64,000 nucleotides of DNA from Mycobacterium sp. SMC-2 (GCF_025263485.1 NZ_CP079863.1:744001-808000), one strand, 5' to 3'; positions 11,858 to 22,498 are shown, numbered from the stretch's first letter. Program-made: numbers and translations. Notes: a model not told the origin generated them from the sequence alone.

Positions 11858-12580
11858 CTAAGGGCGCGGGATCACAGTGTCGGCCAACAAGCCGGTGTCG
11901 GCGGCGCTGCAGTTCAGCGCGACCGCATAGACCGCCAGGCTGTGCGGAGTGTCGCCAGGCACCACCAGCACGATGCCGGGGAGCGCGTTGATCTCGACCG
12001 GGCGCGCGCCCAGCACCTGCGTGGAAGCCGGGTAGCCCAGGCCGGCAAGGCATGAAGCGCGCCGCGCCGGGTCGTCGAGGGAGCCGTAGTCCGGGCTTTG
12101 GCGAAGCAGGCCGAGCAACTCGTCCCGGGACAGCGGGATCACCATCGGCGGTGTCGACACCGTGATGTGCTCGGCGGTCACCGGCGTGCTGGGGGCGGGC
12201 TCGGGTGCGTTGATCAGCGCCGCGGCGCCCACTCCGATCGCGGCGAGCGCCGCGCCGACACCGGCCACCCCGGCGACCAACCGCGCGGGCCGAATCCGCG
12301 GCCGCGCCGAGTGCTCGACGGGCTGGTCCGCGTCGGCCGAATCCAGCGCCGCCGAGACCCGGGCCGTGACCTCGGGTGGAACGTCGGGTGCGGGGTCGGT
12401 CTCCAGCGCCGCGACGTCACAGCGGACCCGGTTCAGGGCGTGCAGAATTTTCTCGGCCTCCGGGTCGTCGCGGGCCCGTTGCCGGACCCGGGCCGCGGCT
12501 TCGTCGTCAAGTAGGCCGGCCTGCAGGTCGGCGAGAAGCTCGACCGTCAGGGGCGGCTCGTCATCCTCGCCTTCAACCAT
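11858..12580 (-). CDS. rsmA: Anti-sigma-M factor RsmA
   Basis: A 240-aa single-pass membrane anti-sigma factor for SigM. The N-terminal cytoplasmic part has the zinc-less anti-sigma-like pattern LTVELLADLQAGLLDDEAAARVRQRARDDP. A transmembrane segment follows (LVAGVAGVGAALAAIGVGAAAL, about residues 100-121), then an extracellular domain of about 115 residues containing two cysteines (SCLAGLGY; LNCSAADT). It starts within the last 8 nt of sigM, so the two are co-translated, as expected for a sigma/anti-sigma pair. Confidence 0.9.
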   Translation of the reverse strand: MVEGEDDEPPLTVELLADLQAGLLDDEAAARVRQRARDDPEAEKILHALNRVRCDVAALETDPAPDVPPEVTARVSAALDSADADQPVEHSARPRIRPARLVAGVAGVGAALAAIGVGAAALINAPEPAPSTPVTAEHITVSTPPMVIPLSRDELLGLLRQSPDYGSLDDPARRASCLAGLGYPASTQVLGARPVEINALPGIVLVVPGDTPHSLAVYAVALNCSAADTGLLADTVIPRP

Positions 12581-13184
12581 CCGCTCCAGTGTCCGTCATG
12601 CGTTGCTTGACGGCCATGGGCGGGGCCAGGTCGGGTGAGGCGTTGAGGTAGCCGAGGAGTTCGGCGAGGCGCACGCGGGCCCGGGCGCATCGGCTCTTGA
12701 CCGTGCCCTCTGCGACGCCCAGCAGCGCCGCGGTGTCGGCCACCGAGTAGCCCTGCATGTCGACGGCCACCACCGCGGCGCGCTGCTCGACGGGAAGCCG
12801 CATCAAAGCGCGCTGCACCACCATGGCGGTCTCGACCTGAGCGGTCCGATCGGCCACCGGGTAGACGTCCTCCAGTGGGACGGTCGGGTGGGCCTTGATG
12901 CGCCGCAGGCGGTCCAGGCAGGCGTTGACCACGATGCGGTGCAACCAGCTGCCGACGGCGGCGTCATGGCGGAACGCGTCGGCCCCGCGGTGCGCCGAGA
13001 GCATGGCGTCCTGCAACGCGTCCTCGGCATCCTCGGCGGTGCGCGTGGTCAGCCGGGCCAGCCGGTGCAGCTGTCGTTGGTGGCGAAGGAACAGTTCGCC
13101 GAAGGCGTGGCGGTCGCCGGCGACGTGGGCTGCCAGCAGCTCGGCGTCACTTCGTTCGCGCTGGATGTCTCCCCGGGAGCCCAC
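12573..13184 (-). CDS. sigM: ECF sigma factor SigM
   Basis: A 203-aa extracytoplasmic-function sigma factor. Region 2 is visible as HAFGELFLRHQRQLHRLARL, then DAEDALQDAMLSAHRGADAFR and GSWLHRIVVNACLDRLRR. Region 4 is LPVEQRAAVVAVDMQGYSVADTAALLGVAEGTVKSRCARARVRL. In M. tuberculosis SigM controls surface and ESX-related genes. Its membrane anti-sigma partner overlaps it by 8 nt. The gap to murJ is 62 nt. Confidence 0.95.
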   Translation of the reverse strand: MGSRGDIQRERSDAELLAAHVAGDRHAFGELFLRHQRQLHRLARLTTRTAEDAEDALQDAMLSAHRGADAFRHDAAVGSWLHRIVVNACLDRLRRIKAHPTVPLEDVYPVADRTAQVETAMVVQRALMRLPVEQRAAVVAVDMQGYSVADTAALLGVAEGTVKSRCARARVRLAELLGYLNASPDLAPPMAVKQRMTDTGADG

Positions 13185-13246
13185 GGGCGGACAGTAACCA
13201 ATCGGTTCCCGGGCAGCACTTCACCACGGACAGCCCTGTGAGCCGG

Positions 13247-16200
13247 TCAGGAAGCGGCCTGAACCGTGATCTCGAAAAAGCCGGCCTGGCTCTTGCCGTT
13301 GGTCGTTCCCAGCGTGGAGATCCACACCAGCAGGTTCGACGTCGGCGAGCCTGCCCGGACCGGGATCACGTTGTGACCCGGCTTGAGGGCGAAGGCCGGC
13401 GCCAGGACCGTGGTGTCGTTCAGCGACGCCGGCGCCGCCGTGGCCGATGAGCGGATCTCGACCTTGGTGCCGGAGCTGGGCGTGTCGATGGTGACCTGCC
13501 CGACCACCGTGGGGTTCGGCAGCTGCAGGATCAGCCCTTCGCCCTGCTTGAAGCTGGGGAACGGGACGGCGTCGGTGTAGACCTCGGTGGCCCAGGCGGT
13601 GGTCGGGTCGCCGTCGATCGCCTGCCCGGCCGTGCCCGGGTTGTCGGCATCGCCGTCGGGGGAGAAGACCGTCGCCTTGGTCGGCTTGACGATGCTGCCG
13701 CTGGCGGAGCTGGGGGCCGACGACGAGGTGGACGAGGAGGGGCCGTTCAGCCCCAGCTCGTCCTTGTTGAGGCCGCCGCCGACGTTGCCGAAGATCTTGC
13801 TCACCACCGACGCCAAGACCAACAGGGCCACCACGATGACGGCAAGGCCCGCAGCCATGCCGATCAACAGGTTGCGGCGCCGGCGCGCGAAAATTGCGTC
13901 GTCCTGAGCGGCGGATTCGCGGGCGGTGGCCGGCGCGGGCGAATCGTCGATCGGACCCAGCACCTCCGTACGGTCGGCGACCGCGGTCGCCTGTTGTAGC
14001 AAGTTCAAAAGCGTTGAGGCACTGCGTATCCCGCCGTCCTCCTGAACCGCCCGGACCGCGACAGCCGAAATCTGGAAGGGAATGCCGCGGTCGATGACCA
14101 TCGGTTCCACCGGTTGGCCCGTCGAATCGCGTTCGGCCGGCGCGAGCCCGCTGCGCGCGCTGGACTCCGCGAGCGGCCACCGATTCACCAGCAGGGCGTA
14201 CAGCGCGGCACCGATACCGCGGATGTCGGCCTGCGGGTTGGCGTCGGGCATGGTCGCGGGGTAGGCGAGCACGACGTCGCCGTCGATGCTGACGCGCACC
14301 CGGCTCGGGTGGTCGATCGATAACGCGACGCCGGCTCGGTGGGCCGCGTCGGCCGCCGCCGCCAACGATTGCATGGCCCGGACGGCGCCGATGGGTGACG
14401 GCGCGGTGTCGGCCACCTCCTGCAACGAGCCGCCGCGCACCCACTCGGAGACCACCAGGCCGCCGTGCCCGGTGTGAACCACGTCGAGCACGCGGGCGAT
14501 CCCGGGCTTGTCGATCCGGCTGAGCCGCAGGGTACGGGACAGGATTTCCTGCAGGACGTCATCGGGCAGCGCTCTGTCGGGGTCGACGAACGTCAGCGCC
14601 ACCTGCCGGTCCAGCGCGGTATCGAGCGCCTGCCAAAACTGCAAGGGCGGCGCGCCCCCGTGGAAGACCAGCAGGCGATACCGGCCGCCGGCGATGCGGG
14701 CGCCCGGCACCAAATGGACGTCGTCTCCTGCCGGGTCCCCGGCGCGGTCGCGGGGCGCGTCGAATGGGGCCGGCCCGCGACGCGATTCGCGGGGGATGTC
14801 CCCGTTGGACGGGCGGGACGTCGACCGCTCGGCCTCGCGGTCGGCGGGGATGTCGGGCTGGAAGTCGTCGGCGACCGGTCGTGGCAGCTCGGCACCCGAC
14901 GCGGCGCTCTCGGCAGGGCGGTCGGTCACCTCCGGTCCTTTCGCTATCCGCTCTGGGGCTACCCGCTCCGGAGGTCTGCGCCGGATCGGCTCCTGGACCG
15001 CATTTACCCCAGGCGGGGACGAATTTCTCTGCTCAGGGTACGTGACCGGGGATCGGCGAGACGATCGATCGGACGTCACCGGTTTGCGGGCGACCGGCGC
15101 GTGGCCGCCGAAGCGGCGCCTGACGGCGTCCAGCGCGGCCCGTGCCTCCGGGACGTGCGCGCGGAGCAGGACCGCGGCCATGATCGGCAGCATGATCACC
15201 GCCAGGATGAGCAGGCGCAGCAACGAGCCCGCGCCGCCGCCGTGCGCGGTCAGCAGGTTCAGCCCCGACAGCCGATCGGCCACATGGGCCACCAAACCGG
15301 CCAGCATCGAGGCGGTGAGGGTGACCAGGATGGTGCGCAGCTCGCCCGTTCCGATCAGGTGGCCGCCCGCCGGCAGCAGGGCGTGCCGCAACAGCACGTA
15401 ACCGATGATCGCGCCCGCCAGAAACCCGACGCCGTTGGCTAGCCCCAGATAACCGGCCACCAGCTTCGGGTCGTCGGTCAGGTGCGGCGCCAGCACGGAT
15501 CCCACGATCTTGACCGCGGTGATGACGAGGATGATCACGATCGGCGTCCAGGGCTGCTCGCGCGCGTAGAAGACGCGCAGCTGGAGCAACACCAGCCCGT
15601 AGGGAATCAGGGTGAACGCCGAGAGGGCGATCGCGGCGCCCAGGTACCCGGCGTCGACCCCGCCGAAGTGGCCGTAGGCGAACAGCGCGCTGCCGATCGC
15701 GGGCCCGCCGACGGTCATGAACGCGACGATCGGGATCAGCGTGATCAGCGTCAGGCGGGTGGCCAGTGACAGGTCGGCGAGCACGGCCCGGGTGTCGTCG
15801 GCGGCGGCGTTGCGGCTCAGCCGCGGCATCACGACGGTCAGCACGGTGACGCCGATCATCCCGAACGGCAGCATCAGGACCAGCCAGGTGTAGTTGTAGA
15901 TCGCGGGGCCCGACGCCGCCGCCGTGCTGGCGATCTGGTTGCCGACCACCAGGCCCAGCTGGCTGATCAGCACGTAGAGCACCATCGCGGTGGCCATCGT
16001 GCCGAAGCGCTTGAGTCGCTCGTCGATGCCCCACAGGGGGCGCAGGTCGACGCGCTGGCGCCGCAGCGCCACCAGCAGCACCGCGGTCTGCGCGAAGACG
16101 CCCAGCGTGGTGCCGATGCCGAGCACCAGCAGCTTGGTGTTGCCCATCCGCACGGGGTCCACCGACAGCTCACCGGGGACGGCCGCGTACACCGCCAGGG

Positions 16201-16855
16201 TCGCGAGGGCGACGACGTTGTTGACCACGGGCGCCCACGCCGTCGGCCCGAACACGTTGCGGGTGTTGAGGATCGCCATGAACACCGATGTGAGGCCGTA
16301 GGCCAGGACCTGCGGGAGCAGCAGGTAGGCGAACGCGGTGGTCAGCGGCTCGTTGACCTGCGGAGTGCGGCCGAGCATCAACCGCACCAGCAGCGGCGCG
16401 GCGAGCACCGACAGCGCCGTCGCCAGCACCAACAGCGCGGTCGTCAGGGTGACCAGGCGACGCACGAACGCCGCCCCGCCGTCAGGGTCACTCTGCTCGG
16501 CGCGGGCAAGCACCGGCACGAAGATGGCGGTGAAGGTCGCCTCGAGCACTAGGGCGGCTACCAAGTTCGGCAGCTGGTTGGCCACCGAGAAGGCACTGGA
16601 CAGAGCGGCGCCGAGGATCGCCGCCAGGAGCACGATCCGGGCGAAGCCCGTGAGCCGGCTTACCAGCGTCGCGAACGCCATCGCCCAGGACCGCGACACC
16701 AGGGCCGCGTCGGAGAGCTCGGGGCGACGGCGATCGATTCCCGCGGGGACAGGCGGCAGGGGACCGGTCGGCGGCGAGCCCGGGGTCCGGGGTCGCCGCG
16801 GCGGCTCTGGCACGCGGTGGGGTTGGGGTGCGCCCTGCCGGTGGGCGGGATTCAT
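13247..16855 (-). CDS. murJ: Lipid II flippase MurJ (MviN) with pseudokinase and extracellular domain
   Basis: This 1202-aa, multi-domain protein flips lipid II for peptidoglycan synthesis. Domain order: Pro-rich N-terminus (1-50); MATE-like MurJ core with many membrane segments starting SWAMAFATLVSRLTGFARIVLLAAILG (about 55-570); disordered charged linker; pseudokinase domain (GGRYRLLVFHGGAPPLQFWQALDTALDRQVALTF onward, about 700-950); a transmembrane helix (LLIGMAAGLAVIVVALLVLASVV, near 990); and a C-terminal discoidin-like extracellular domain. Pseudokinase phosphorylation by PknB recruits FhaA in homologues. The frame is open upstream to 17743, but ATG 16855 overlaps the upstream stop as ATGA and matches homologues. 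Confidence 0.95.
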   Translation of the reverse strand: MNPAHRQGAPQPHRVPEPPRRPRTPGSPPTGPLPPVPAGIDRRRPELSDAALVSRSWAMAFATLVSRLTGFARIVLLAAILGAALSSAFSVANQLPNLVAALVLEATFTAIFVPVLARAEQSDPDGGAAFVRRLVTLTTALLVLATALSVLAAPLLVRLMLGRTPQVNEPLTTAFAYLLLPQVLAYGLTSVFMAILNTRNVFGPTAWAPVVNNVVALATLAVYAAVPGELSVDPVRMGNTKLLVLGIGTTLGVFAQTAVLLVALRRQRVDLRPLWGIDERLKRFGTMATAMVLYVLISQLGLVVGNQIASTAAASGPAIYNYTWLVLMLPFGMIGVTVLTVVMPRLSRNAAADDTRAVLADLSLATRLTLITLIPIVAFMTVGGPAIGSALFAYGHFGGVDAGYLGAAIALSAFTLIPYGLVLLQLRVFYAREQPWTPIVIILVITAVKIVGSVLAPHLTDDPKLVAGYLGLANGVGFLAGAIIGYVLLRHALLPAGGHLIGTGELRTILVTLTASMLAGLVAHVADRLSGLNLLTAHGGGAGSLLRLLILAVIMLPIMAAVLLRAHVPEARAALDAVRRRFGGHAPVARKPVTSDRSSRRSPVTYPEQRNSSPPGVNAVQEPIRRRPPERVAPERIAKGPEVTDRPAESAASGAELPRPVADDFQPDIPADREAERSTSRPSNGDIPRESRRGPAPFDAPRDRAGDPAGDDVHLVPGARIAGGRYRLLVFHGGAPPLQFWQALDTALDRQVALTFVDPDRALPDDVLQEILSRTLRLSRIDKPGIARVLDVVHTGHGGLVVSEWVRGGSLQEVADTAPSPIGAVRAMQSLAAAADAAHRAGVALSIDHPSRVRVSIDGDVVLAYPATMPDANPQADIRGIGAALYALLVNRWPLAESSARSGLAPAERDSTGQPVEPMVIDRGIPFQISAVAVRAVQEDGGIRSASTLLNLLQQATAVADRTEVLGPIDDSPAPATARESAAQDDAIFARRRRNLLIGMAAGLAVIVVALLVLASVVSKIFGNVGGGLNKDELGLNGPSSSTSSSAPSSASGSIVKPTKATVFSPDGDADNPGTAGQAIDGDPTTAWATEVYTDAVPFPSFKQGEGLILQLPNPTVVGQVTIDTPSSGTKVEIRSSATAAPASLNDTTVLAPAFALKPGHNVIPVRAGSPTSNLLVWISTLGTTNGKSQAGFFEITVQAAS

Positions 16856-19239
16856 ACTCGGTGCTCTTGCTCGACCCGGCCGTCGGCCTCGTCGTCGACC
16901 TCCACGGATCTGGCGCTGGGCGGGTCGGGCCGGTCCAGGTCGGCGGGGTCGGGCTGGCCGCGGAAGCGGTGCCAAAGGCGCCGTCCGGCCAGCAATACCA
17001 ACACGGCCGCGGCCGCCATGGTGATTGCGAACAGCACCTTGCCGTAGGCGTTGGAGTGCACCGACAGCCGCACCGGATCGCCCAGCCGCATGCCGTCCGG
17101 GGTGCGCAGTGTCACGTCGATGGCGACTCGCTGGGTGAAGTTCACCTCGATCGGCACCCGCAGCGGCAGATATCCCGGTGGCAATTCGATCTGGCCGAGG
17201 TCGGTGACCGTCATCCCCGGCGGGGCGTCGACCTGCAGCCGCACCTTGATGGGTACGGCCAGGCCGTTGTGGAGCGCCAGCGGCAGGGGGCTGTGCTCGG
17301 TGGCCAGGGTGTAGGAGCCGCCAGGATTGACGATGGTGACCGCGCCGAACAGATCGTTGATCGTCTTTCCGACGACGGCCAGGCGCTGCTGGGCCATCCC
17401 GTTGCGGGTGTCCGGCGGCTGGGATTGGCTCAGCGCGCGCAGCATGTCTTCGCGCAGGGGGGCGGTGTACTGGGTGCCGGTCAGTCCGGTCCGTTCGTCG
17501 GTGCTCAGCGCCGACGTCAGGCCCCACAGCCGGCCGACCTGACCGGCAACCGCGGCGGTGACGTCGTCGCCGAATCGGCCACGCGCGGAGAGGTAGGCGC
17601 CCACCGGTTCGGTGTGGGGTTGTGCAGTCTGGTTGGCGTCGGCGATCACCGCCGTGAAGGGCCGCGGGATCGCCAGACCGGACCGAATGCTGGTGGTCAG
17701 CGCGGTCAAGATGACGTGCGCGTCGTCGGCCTGCAGGTTCCACGTCGCCGGCGGGACCAGGATCTGGGTGCGAGGCGCGTCGTCATGGCGCAGGGCGTGC
17801 CAGAACATGGAGCCCAGGGCGTCCTGGCGGCGCGCGGTCATCGAGTCGTGCGCGAGGCGCACGGTCAGCGAGGAATCCAGGTAGGTAGGGACAGCGGGGG
17901 AGCTTCCCGCTCCGGCGAGCGCGGCGCCCACCGCCGGGTCGAATGGGGCGACCACCACTTGCGGGGACAGCCGCCGCGGCGCGGTGTCGACGGTGGTCTC
18001 GGAGGATCCTTGTGCGGCATCCGGGGCGGACAAGTCGGCGGCGGCGATCGCGACGGTGCCTTCGTTGGCGCCGAGCAGGTTGACCGCGCGGTTGGTCAGT
18101 GGGCCGTCGGGCAGCAGCGCGGCGTCGCGGGCGGAGGCAACGTCCAGAATGCGGTCGACGATGCTGTTGACGCCGGTGGTGGCGGTGGCGCTGAGCCCTC
18201 GGTCGTTGACGCGTTGCAAAGCGTCCAGGTCGGCTTGCGCATAGGGCAGCGGGGCCACGCAGGTGCGGTGCGCCAGGGCGCGCAGCCGGTTGAGCCACTC
18301 CACCGCGGCGGTCTGTCCGGCGCCCGGGTGGGTCGGGGTGCCCGGAAATTGGGCGGCGCCCTCGGGCGAATCGGACACCACGTAGCCGGCCGTCATCGCG
18401 TTGACGGTGACGAGCAGGTCGGGATCGACGGCCAAACACAGCGCACGCCCCACGGCGCCGTCGGGATCGACGTCGTGGCTGGTGACGACCTCCGCCGCCG
18501 ACAGCAGAATGTCCAGCCGGCCGCCGCTGGCCAGGGAGGCGGCCAAGTCGTCGTCGACCAGGCGGACCGGGATGGTGCCGCCGGGGACGCCCGGGGCCAG
18601 CCGGGGCCGATCGGCCAGCGGCCACAGCATCGTGATCGACACGGGTTTGGAGGTGTCGGGTGCGACGGCCGAGCCCAGATCGCCGCCCTGATCGGGTGGC
18701 ACACCGACCACGGGCAGCAGGAATCGTGCGTTGTCGAGTCGCGCGGGGGCGCCGTAATCCGGCGTGCCGTTCACGTTGACCAAGACCGGATAGATGCCGG
18801 GCTTTTCGACTCCCAACGACTGCTTGGTCAACGAGCGCAGCGGTGCCGACAGGGTGAAGCCGGCTTGTTGACCGCGTTGCAGTTCGGGAGCGACCGTGAG
18901 GAAGTCGGCGGCCGCTTGATACCCGTCGGTGTCGCCGTCCAGGCTGGTCCGCAAGCCAGCTGAGGTGGTGACCGCCCCGGCGTGTTCGAGCCGGACCATC
19001 ACGTCCCGGACGGGGCGGTCGCCGATGTTGGTCACCATGCCGCTGACGGTGACGACGGGTTGACTGGACGTGGTGACCACGTCCGGGGTGACCTGGTCGA
19101 TGCGGACCCGCACAAACGGGGTCGCGCCGGGCTCGCCCGCATCCGCGCGTGGCATGGCCGGCCCGGTGAGCACCGCGAACCCGGCCACGATGCCGATCAC
19201 TGCCGCGAGGCGCAACAAGCAGAGTCGGGACGCCGTCAC
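16852..19239 (-). CDS. Exported membrane-anchored protein upstream of murJ (Rv3909-like)
   Basis: A 795-aa protein conserved between mutT4 and murJ in mycobacteria, of unknown biochemical function. It has an N-terminal signal peptide ([29 protein letters not shown]), a long extracytoplasmic region beginning with an Ig-like segment ([25 protein letters not shown]) and a second near the C-terminus ([22 protein letters not shown]). A C-terminal transmembrane helix ([22 protein letters not shown]) is followed by a short basic/acidic tail. It overlaps both neighbours by 4 nt, so it probably works with MurJ at the septum or pole; that is inference. Confidence 0.88.
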   Translation of the reverse strand: MTASRLCLLRLAAVIGIVAGFAVLTGPAMPRADAGEPGATPFVRVRIDQVTPDVVTTSSQPVVTVSGMVTNIGDRPVRDVMVRLEHAGAVTTSAGLRTSLDGDTDGYQAAADFLTVAPELQRGQQAGFTLSAPLRSLTKQSLGVEKPGIYPVLVNVNGTPDYGAPARLDNARFLLPVVGVPPDQGGDLGSAVAPDTSKPVSITMLWPLADRPRLAPGVPGGTIPVRLVDDDLAASLASGGRLDILLSAAEVVTSHDVDPDGAVGRALCLAVDPDLLVTVNAMTAGYVVSDSPEGAAQFPGTPTHPGAGQTAAVEWLNRLRALAHRTCVAPLPYAQADLDALQRVNDRGLSATATTGVNSIVDRILDVASARDAALLPDGPLTNRAVNLLGANEGTVAIAAADLSAPDAAQGSSETTVDTAPRRLSPQVVVAPFDPAVGAALAGAGSSPAVPTYLDSSLTVRLAHDSMTARRQDALGSMFWHALRHDDAPRTQILVPPATWNLQADDAHVILTALTTSIRSGLAIPRPFTAVIADANQTAQPHTEPVGAYLSARGRFGDDVTAAVAGQVGRLWGLTSALSTDERTGLTGTQYTAPLREDMLRALSQSQPPDTRNGMAQQRLAVVGKTINDLFGAVTIVNPGGSYTLATEHSPLPLALHNGLAVPIKVRLQVDAPPGMTVTDLGQIELPPGYLPLRVPIEVNFTQRVAIDVTLRTPDGMRLGDPVRLSVHSNAYGKVLFAITMAAAAVLVLLAGRRLWHRFRGQPDPADLDRPDPPSARSVEVDDEADGRVEQEHRV

Positions 19240-19970
19240 GGTCCTGGCCCGTGGCCGTTCTTCCGGCTGGTGGCCGGCTTGTCGGCGTGCCGGGTGCGCG
19301 AATGCGTCTGCGGGCGGCGCCGGGGAGAGGTGGGTGGCAGCGGCGGCAGGGCGGTGGGGCCGTCGCTCTGCAGCTTGTCGATCAGCTCGTGGGCCACCCG
19401 GGCCAGTCGGCGTTCGTCGGCGTACGCCAGCTTCGACGGCAGCTCGTGCATCGGCACCCAGGCCACCTCGGCGACTTCGAGGTCCTCGTCGGACAACTCG
19501 CCTCCGGAGAAGCGCATCAGATAGTGGTGCACCGTCTTGTGGACCCGGCGGCCATCGGTGACGAACCAGTAGTCGATGCGTCCCAGGGCGGCCAGCACGC
19601 TGCCGCGGATTCCGGTCTCTTCGGCGACTTCTCTTATAGCGGTCTGTTCGGCGGTCTCACCGAGTTCGATGTGTCCCTTGGGCAGTGACCACAGCATCCG
19701 CCCTCGTCGATCTACGCGGCCGATGAGCGCCGCGACCTGGCCGTCGCGCGGGCCGTCGAGGCCGTCGATGACCAGCCCTCCGGCGGAGGTTTCATGCACG
19801 GTGCGCAGCCTGTCCGGCCCGCGGCGAGGCACACGGGGCCGGGGGGGTTTCGTCCCCGTCGAGTCGGCGGGCGCTTGGCCGTTCGTCTGGTTCTCGGTCG
19901 AACTCGCAGCGCCACGACCGCGCCGCCGTCCCCGACGCCGACGTGCCTTGCCTTGTTCGCCGTCCGACAC
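19236..19970 (-). CDS. mutT4: Nudix hydrolase MutT4
   Basis: A 244-aa Nudix family hydrolase annotated in mycobacteria as a MutT homologue. The Nudix box is complete: [23 protein letters not shown] (about residues 100-122, key residues GE...REVAEETG). The N-terminus is very basic ([13 protein letters not shown]) and the C-terminus Pro/Arg-rich. I chose GTG 19970 because the homologue starts SDGEQ and a TACTAT -10 element lies 7 nt upstream (leaderless). GTG 19991 with GGGAGA upstream is an alternative that adds 7 residues. The stop overlaps the Rv3909-like start by 4 nt. Confidence 0.9.
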   Translation of the reverse strand: MSDGEQGKARRRRGRRRGRGAASSTENQTNGQAPADSTGTKPPRPRVPRRGPDRLRTVHETSAGGLVIDGLDGPRDGQVAALIGRVDRRGRMLWSLPKGHIELGETAEQTAIREVAEETGIRGSVLAALGRIDYWFVTDGRRVHKTVHHYLMRFSGGELSDEDLEVAEVAWVPMHELPSKLAYADERRLARVAHELIDKLQSDGPTALPPLPPTSPRRRPQTHSRTRHADKPATSRKNGHGPGP

Positions 19971-19977
19971 CCAAGCG

Positions 19978-19983
19978 ATAGTA
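19978..19983 (-). promoter_or_regulatory. Candidate -10 for leaderless mutT4-murJ operon transcript
   Basis: On the minus strand TACTAT is followed by 7 nt and then the GTG at 19970, the geometry of mycobacterial leaderless promoters (TANNNT, transcription start at the start codon). No clear -35 is seen. On the plus strand TAGGCT (20069-20074), 8 nt before the pcnA GTG, could serve pcnA in the same way. Confidence 0.45.
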
Positions 19984-20082
19984 GCTGGCACGGCATTTTC
20001 TCCCAGGACATACTCGCCGCTGGCGGGGCGCGCGATGGCGCAGCGCCGTCCTGTTCGGCGCCGCCGACTAGGCTGACCGAAC

Positions 20083-21519
20083 GTGTCCGAACCCGACGTG
20101 GAGCTGCTGGCCGCCGCCGCGGTTGCCCTGAATCAACACGCGCCCATGCTGCGCGAGTTGGGCTCGGCGTTTGGCGCTGCGGGACACGAGTTGTACCTCG
20201 TCGGGGGTTCGGTGCGAGATGCCGTGCTGGGCAGGCTGAGTCCCGACTTGGACTTCACCACCGACGCCTACCCCGAGCAGGTCCAGCAGATCTTGCGGCG
20301 ATGGGCCGACAACATGTGGGACACCGGCATCGACTTCGGCACCGTCGGTGTGGGCAAGGACGGCCATCGGTTGGAGATCACCACGTTCCGAGCCGACGCC
20401 TATGACCAGGTATCGCGGAAGCCGGAGGTGCAATTCGGCCGGCGACTCGACGACGATCTGGTGCGCCGTGACTTCACCGCCAACGCGATGGCCGTGCGCA
20501 TCACGCCGGACGGTCCGGGTGAATTCCTAGATCCCCTCGGCGGTTTGGTGAGCCTGCGCGAGCGGGTGCTCGACACCCCGGCGGCCCCGTCGGTGTCCTT
20601 CGGCGACGACCCCTTGCGGATGTTGCGGGCGGCGCGGTTCGTGTCGCAACTCGGCTTCGCCGTCGCACCGCGGGTCCGCGACGCGATTGAGACCATGGCC
20701 CCCGAGCTCGGACGGATCAGCGCCGAGCGGGTGGCCGCCGAGTTGGACAAGCTGCTGCTGGGCGACGACCCGGTGTCCGGCATCGATCTACTGGTGCAGA
20801 CCGGCATGGGCGAGGTGGTGCTGCCCGAGGTCGGCGGCATGCAGATGGCGATCGACGAACATCACCAGCACAAGGACGTTTATCAGCATTCGCTGACGGT
20901 GCTGCGGCAGGCGATCGCGCTGGAGGACGACGGCCCGGACCTGGTGCTGCGCTGGGCCGCGCTGCTGCATGACATCGGTAAACCGGCCACCAGACGACAC
21001 GAAGCCAACGGCGGCGTGAGTTTCCACCACCACGAAGTCGTCGGCGCCAAGATGGCCCGAAAGCGGTTGCGGGCGTTGCAGTATTCCAAGCAGATGGTCG
21101 GGGACGTCTCCCAACTGGTGTATCTGCATCTGCGATTCCATGGCTACGGCGAGGGGAAGTGGACCGATTCCGCGGTGCGCCGCTACGTCACCGATGCCGG
21201 GCCGCTGCTGCCTCGGCTGCACAAACTGGTGCGGGCCGACTGCACCACCCGCAACAAGCGCCGGGCCGCGCGGCTGCAGGCCAGCTATGACCGGCTGGAG
21301 GCGCGGATCGCCGAGCTGGCCGCCCAGGAGGATTTGGCGCGGGTGCGGCCCGACCTCGACGGCAATCAGATCATGCAGTTGTTAGGCATTCCCGCGGGTC
21401 CGCAAGTCGGGGAGGCATGGCGCTTCCTGAAAGAGCTGCGGTTGGAGCGGGGGCCGTTGACCACCGATGAGGCGACCGCGGAACTGCTGGACTGGTGGCG
21501 CTCGCGCGGGAACCCGTAG
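20083..21519 (+). CDS. pcnA: CCA tRNA nucleotidyltransferase / poly(A) polymerase family
   Basis: A 478-aa class II nucleotidyltransferase that adds or repairs the tRNA 3' CCA end. The catalytic head is [26 protein letters not shown] (about residues 36-61, DxD motif), then [13 protein letters not shown] and [20 protein letters not shown]-terminal HD domain ([34 protein letters not shown]) suggests phosphohydrolase activity as in related enzymes. GTG 20083 gives the homologue N-terminus [17 protein letters not shown]. It diverges from mutT4. Confidence 0.95.
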   Translation: MSEPDVELLAAAAVALNQHAPMLRELGSAFGAAGHELYLVGGSVRDAVLGRLSPDLDFTTDAYPEQVQQILRRWADNMWDTGIDFGTVGVGKDGHRLEITTFRADAYDQVSRKPEVQFGRRLDDDLVRRDFTANAMAVRITPDGPGEFLDPLGGLVSLRERVLDTPAAPSVSFGDDPLRMLRAARFVSQLGFAVAPRVRDAIETMAPELGRISAERVAAELDKLLLGDDPVSGIDLLVQTGMGEVVLPEVGGMQMAIDEHHQHKDVYQHSLTVLRQAIALEDDGPDLVLRWAALLHDIGKPATRRHEANGGVSFHHHEVVGAKMARKRLRALQYSKQMVGDVSQLVYLHLRFHGYGEGKWTDSAVRRYVTDAGPLLPRLHKLVRADCTTRNKRRAARLQASYDRLEARIAELAAQEDLARVRPDLDGNQIMQLLGIPAGPQVGEAWRFLKELRLERGPLTTDEATAELLDWWRSRGNP

Positions 21520-21543
21520 CGGTGGTCGCGCGTCCGATCGTGC

Positions 21544-22053
21544 ATGGACTACTGCATGGCTGGCGACGACGGCACGGCGTCTATCTGGCACCGCGAACTG
21601 GACCTCGACCTTGATGGCGACGGCCGGCTCGATGCTTTCGGGCTGGACTTCGATGGCGATGGGCTGCACGACGACGCATTCGCCGATCTTGATGGCGACG
21701 GCATCGCCGATCACGCGGTGCTCGACCTCGACAACGACGGCACTCCCGAGGCGTACTTCACCGATGACGGATCCGGGACGTGGGGGGTGGCCTCGGAGCA
21801 GGGCCGACCACTGCGGTGGTTCGGCCTCGATGGCGTCGAGCACACCGGCGGCCCCTTGATCGATTTCGATGGCCACGGCACGGCCGATGACCGGCTGTTC
21901 GATACCGATGGCGACGGTGTGGCCGACCGGTTGCTGTGCACCGATGAGGGCGGCGCCACCGAATATGTCGACACCGACGGTGACGGCAAGTGGAACGTGC
22001 GGCTGACCGATTCCGACGGCGACGGTCTCGCCGATGGCGCTAGCGCGTTATGA
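21544..22053 (+). CDS. Aspartate-rich calcium-repeat protein (Rv3906c-like)
   Basis: A 169-aa acidic protein made almost entirely of D-x-D-x-D-G repeats (DLDGDGRLDAFGLDFDGDGLHDDAFADLDG is the start of the series; about ten repeats). These loops resemble EF-hand, dockerin or thrombospondin type 3 calcium-binding motifs, so multiple calcium ions are likely bound. There is no signal peptide or catalytic motif, so older labels such as pullulanase are unsupported. It follows pcnA by 24 nt and is conserved at this place in mycobacteria. Confidence 0.8.
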   Translation: MDYCMAGDDGTASIWHRELDLDLDGDGRLDAFGLDFDGDGLHDDAFADLDGDGIADHAVLDLDNDGTPEAYFTDDGSGTWGVASEQGRPLRWFGLDGVEHTGGPLIDFDGHGTADDRLFDTDGDGVADRLLCTDEGGATEYVDTDGDGKWNVRLTDSDGDGLADGASAL

Positions 22054-22168
22054 GGCGGTGGCGTAGAGCCAAGGTGAATTGACCACAGCCCTTGGGGTAT
22101 TTAGCGTGGCCAAGAGCGGCTTGACTAGGCATGCATCTGTCGTCGCGGTCGACCAGGAAGGGGTGGCG

Positions 22169-22498
22169 ATGTTCGTTGACACAGACCTTCTGCACTCCGG
22201 AGGCAACGAATCGCATCGCGCGGGTGGGCATGCTCAAGACGGAGCTGACCAGCTTGCGCGCGGACCGCTTTCGTCGGGAATGTTCGGTGACTTCGCCGCC
22301 GCCGATGCTTTTCACGAGGCGGCCGCCACCGCCCACACGCAGCACGTGCAGAGCCTGCAGGGCCACCGGCAGACGCTGACCGACGTTGGCGCCAAGGCTC
22401 ACTACGCGGCCAAGGGGTTCACCAGCATGGATCAGCACAACGCCGGCGAGATGCGGGCGGTGCTACCGGTTTCCGGTGTGGCGACGCCGCGAGTCTGA
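22169..22498 (+). CDS. DUF2563-like helical protein
   Basis: A 109-aa protein starting FVDTDLLHSGGNESHRAGGHAQDGADQLARG, then SGMFGDFAAADAFHEAAATAHTQHVQSLQGH, ending in a short tail. The pattern matches a mycobacteria-restricted family I recall as DUF2563. Size and helical content resemble WXG100-like ESX-associated proteins, but there is no WXG motif. ATG 22169 has GGAAGG about 7 nt upstream; the frame is open back to 22079. It may be an ESX-linked secreted factor, which is inference. Confidence 0.7.
   Translation: MFVDTDLLHSGGNESHRAGGHAQDGADQLARGPLSSGMFGDFAAADAFHEAAATAHTQHVQSLQGHRQTLTDVGAKAHYAAKGFTSMDQHNAGEMRAVLPVSGVATPRV

Noticed and set aside
16856..17743. In-frame extension of murJ by 296 codons
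   Set aside because: It overlaps the well-supported Rv3909-like gene; composition is that of a GC-rich shadow frame, and ATG 16855 overlaps the upstream stop as ATGA.
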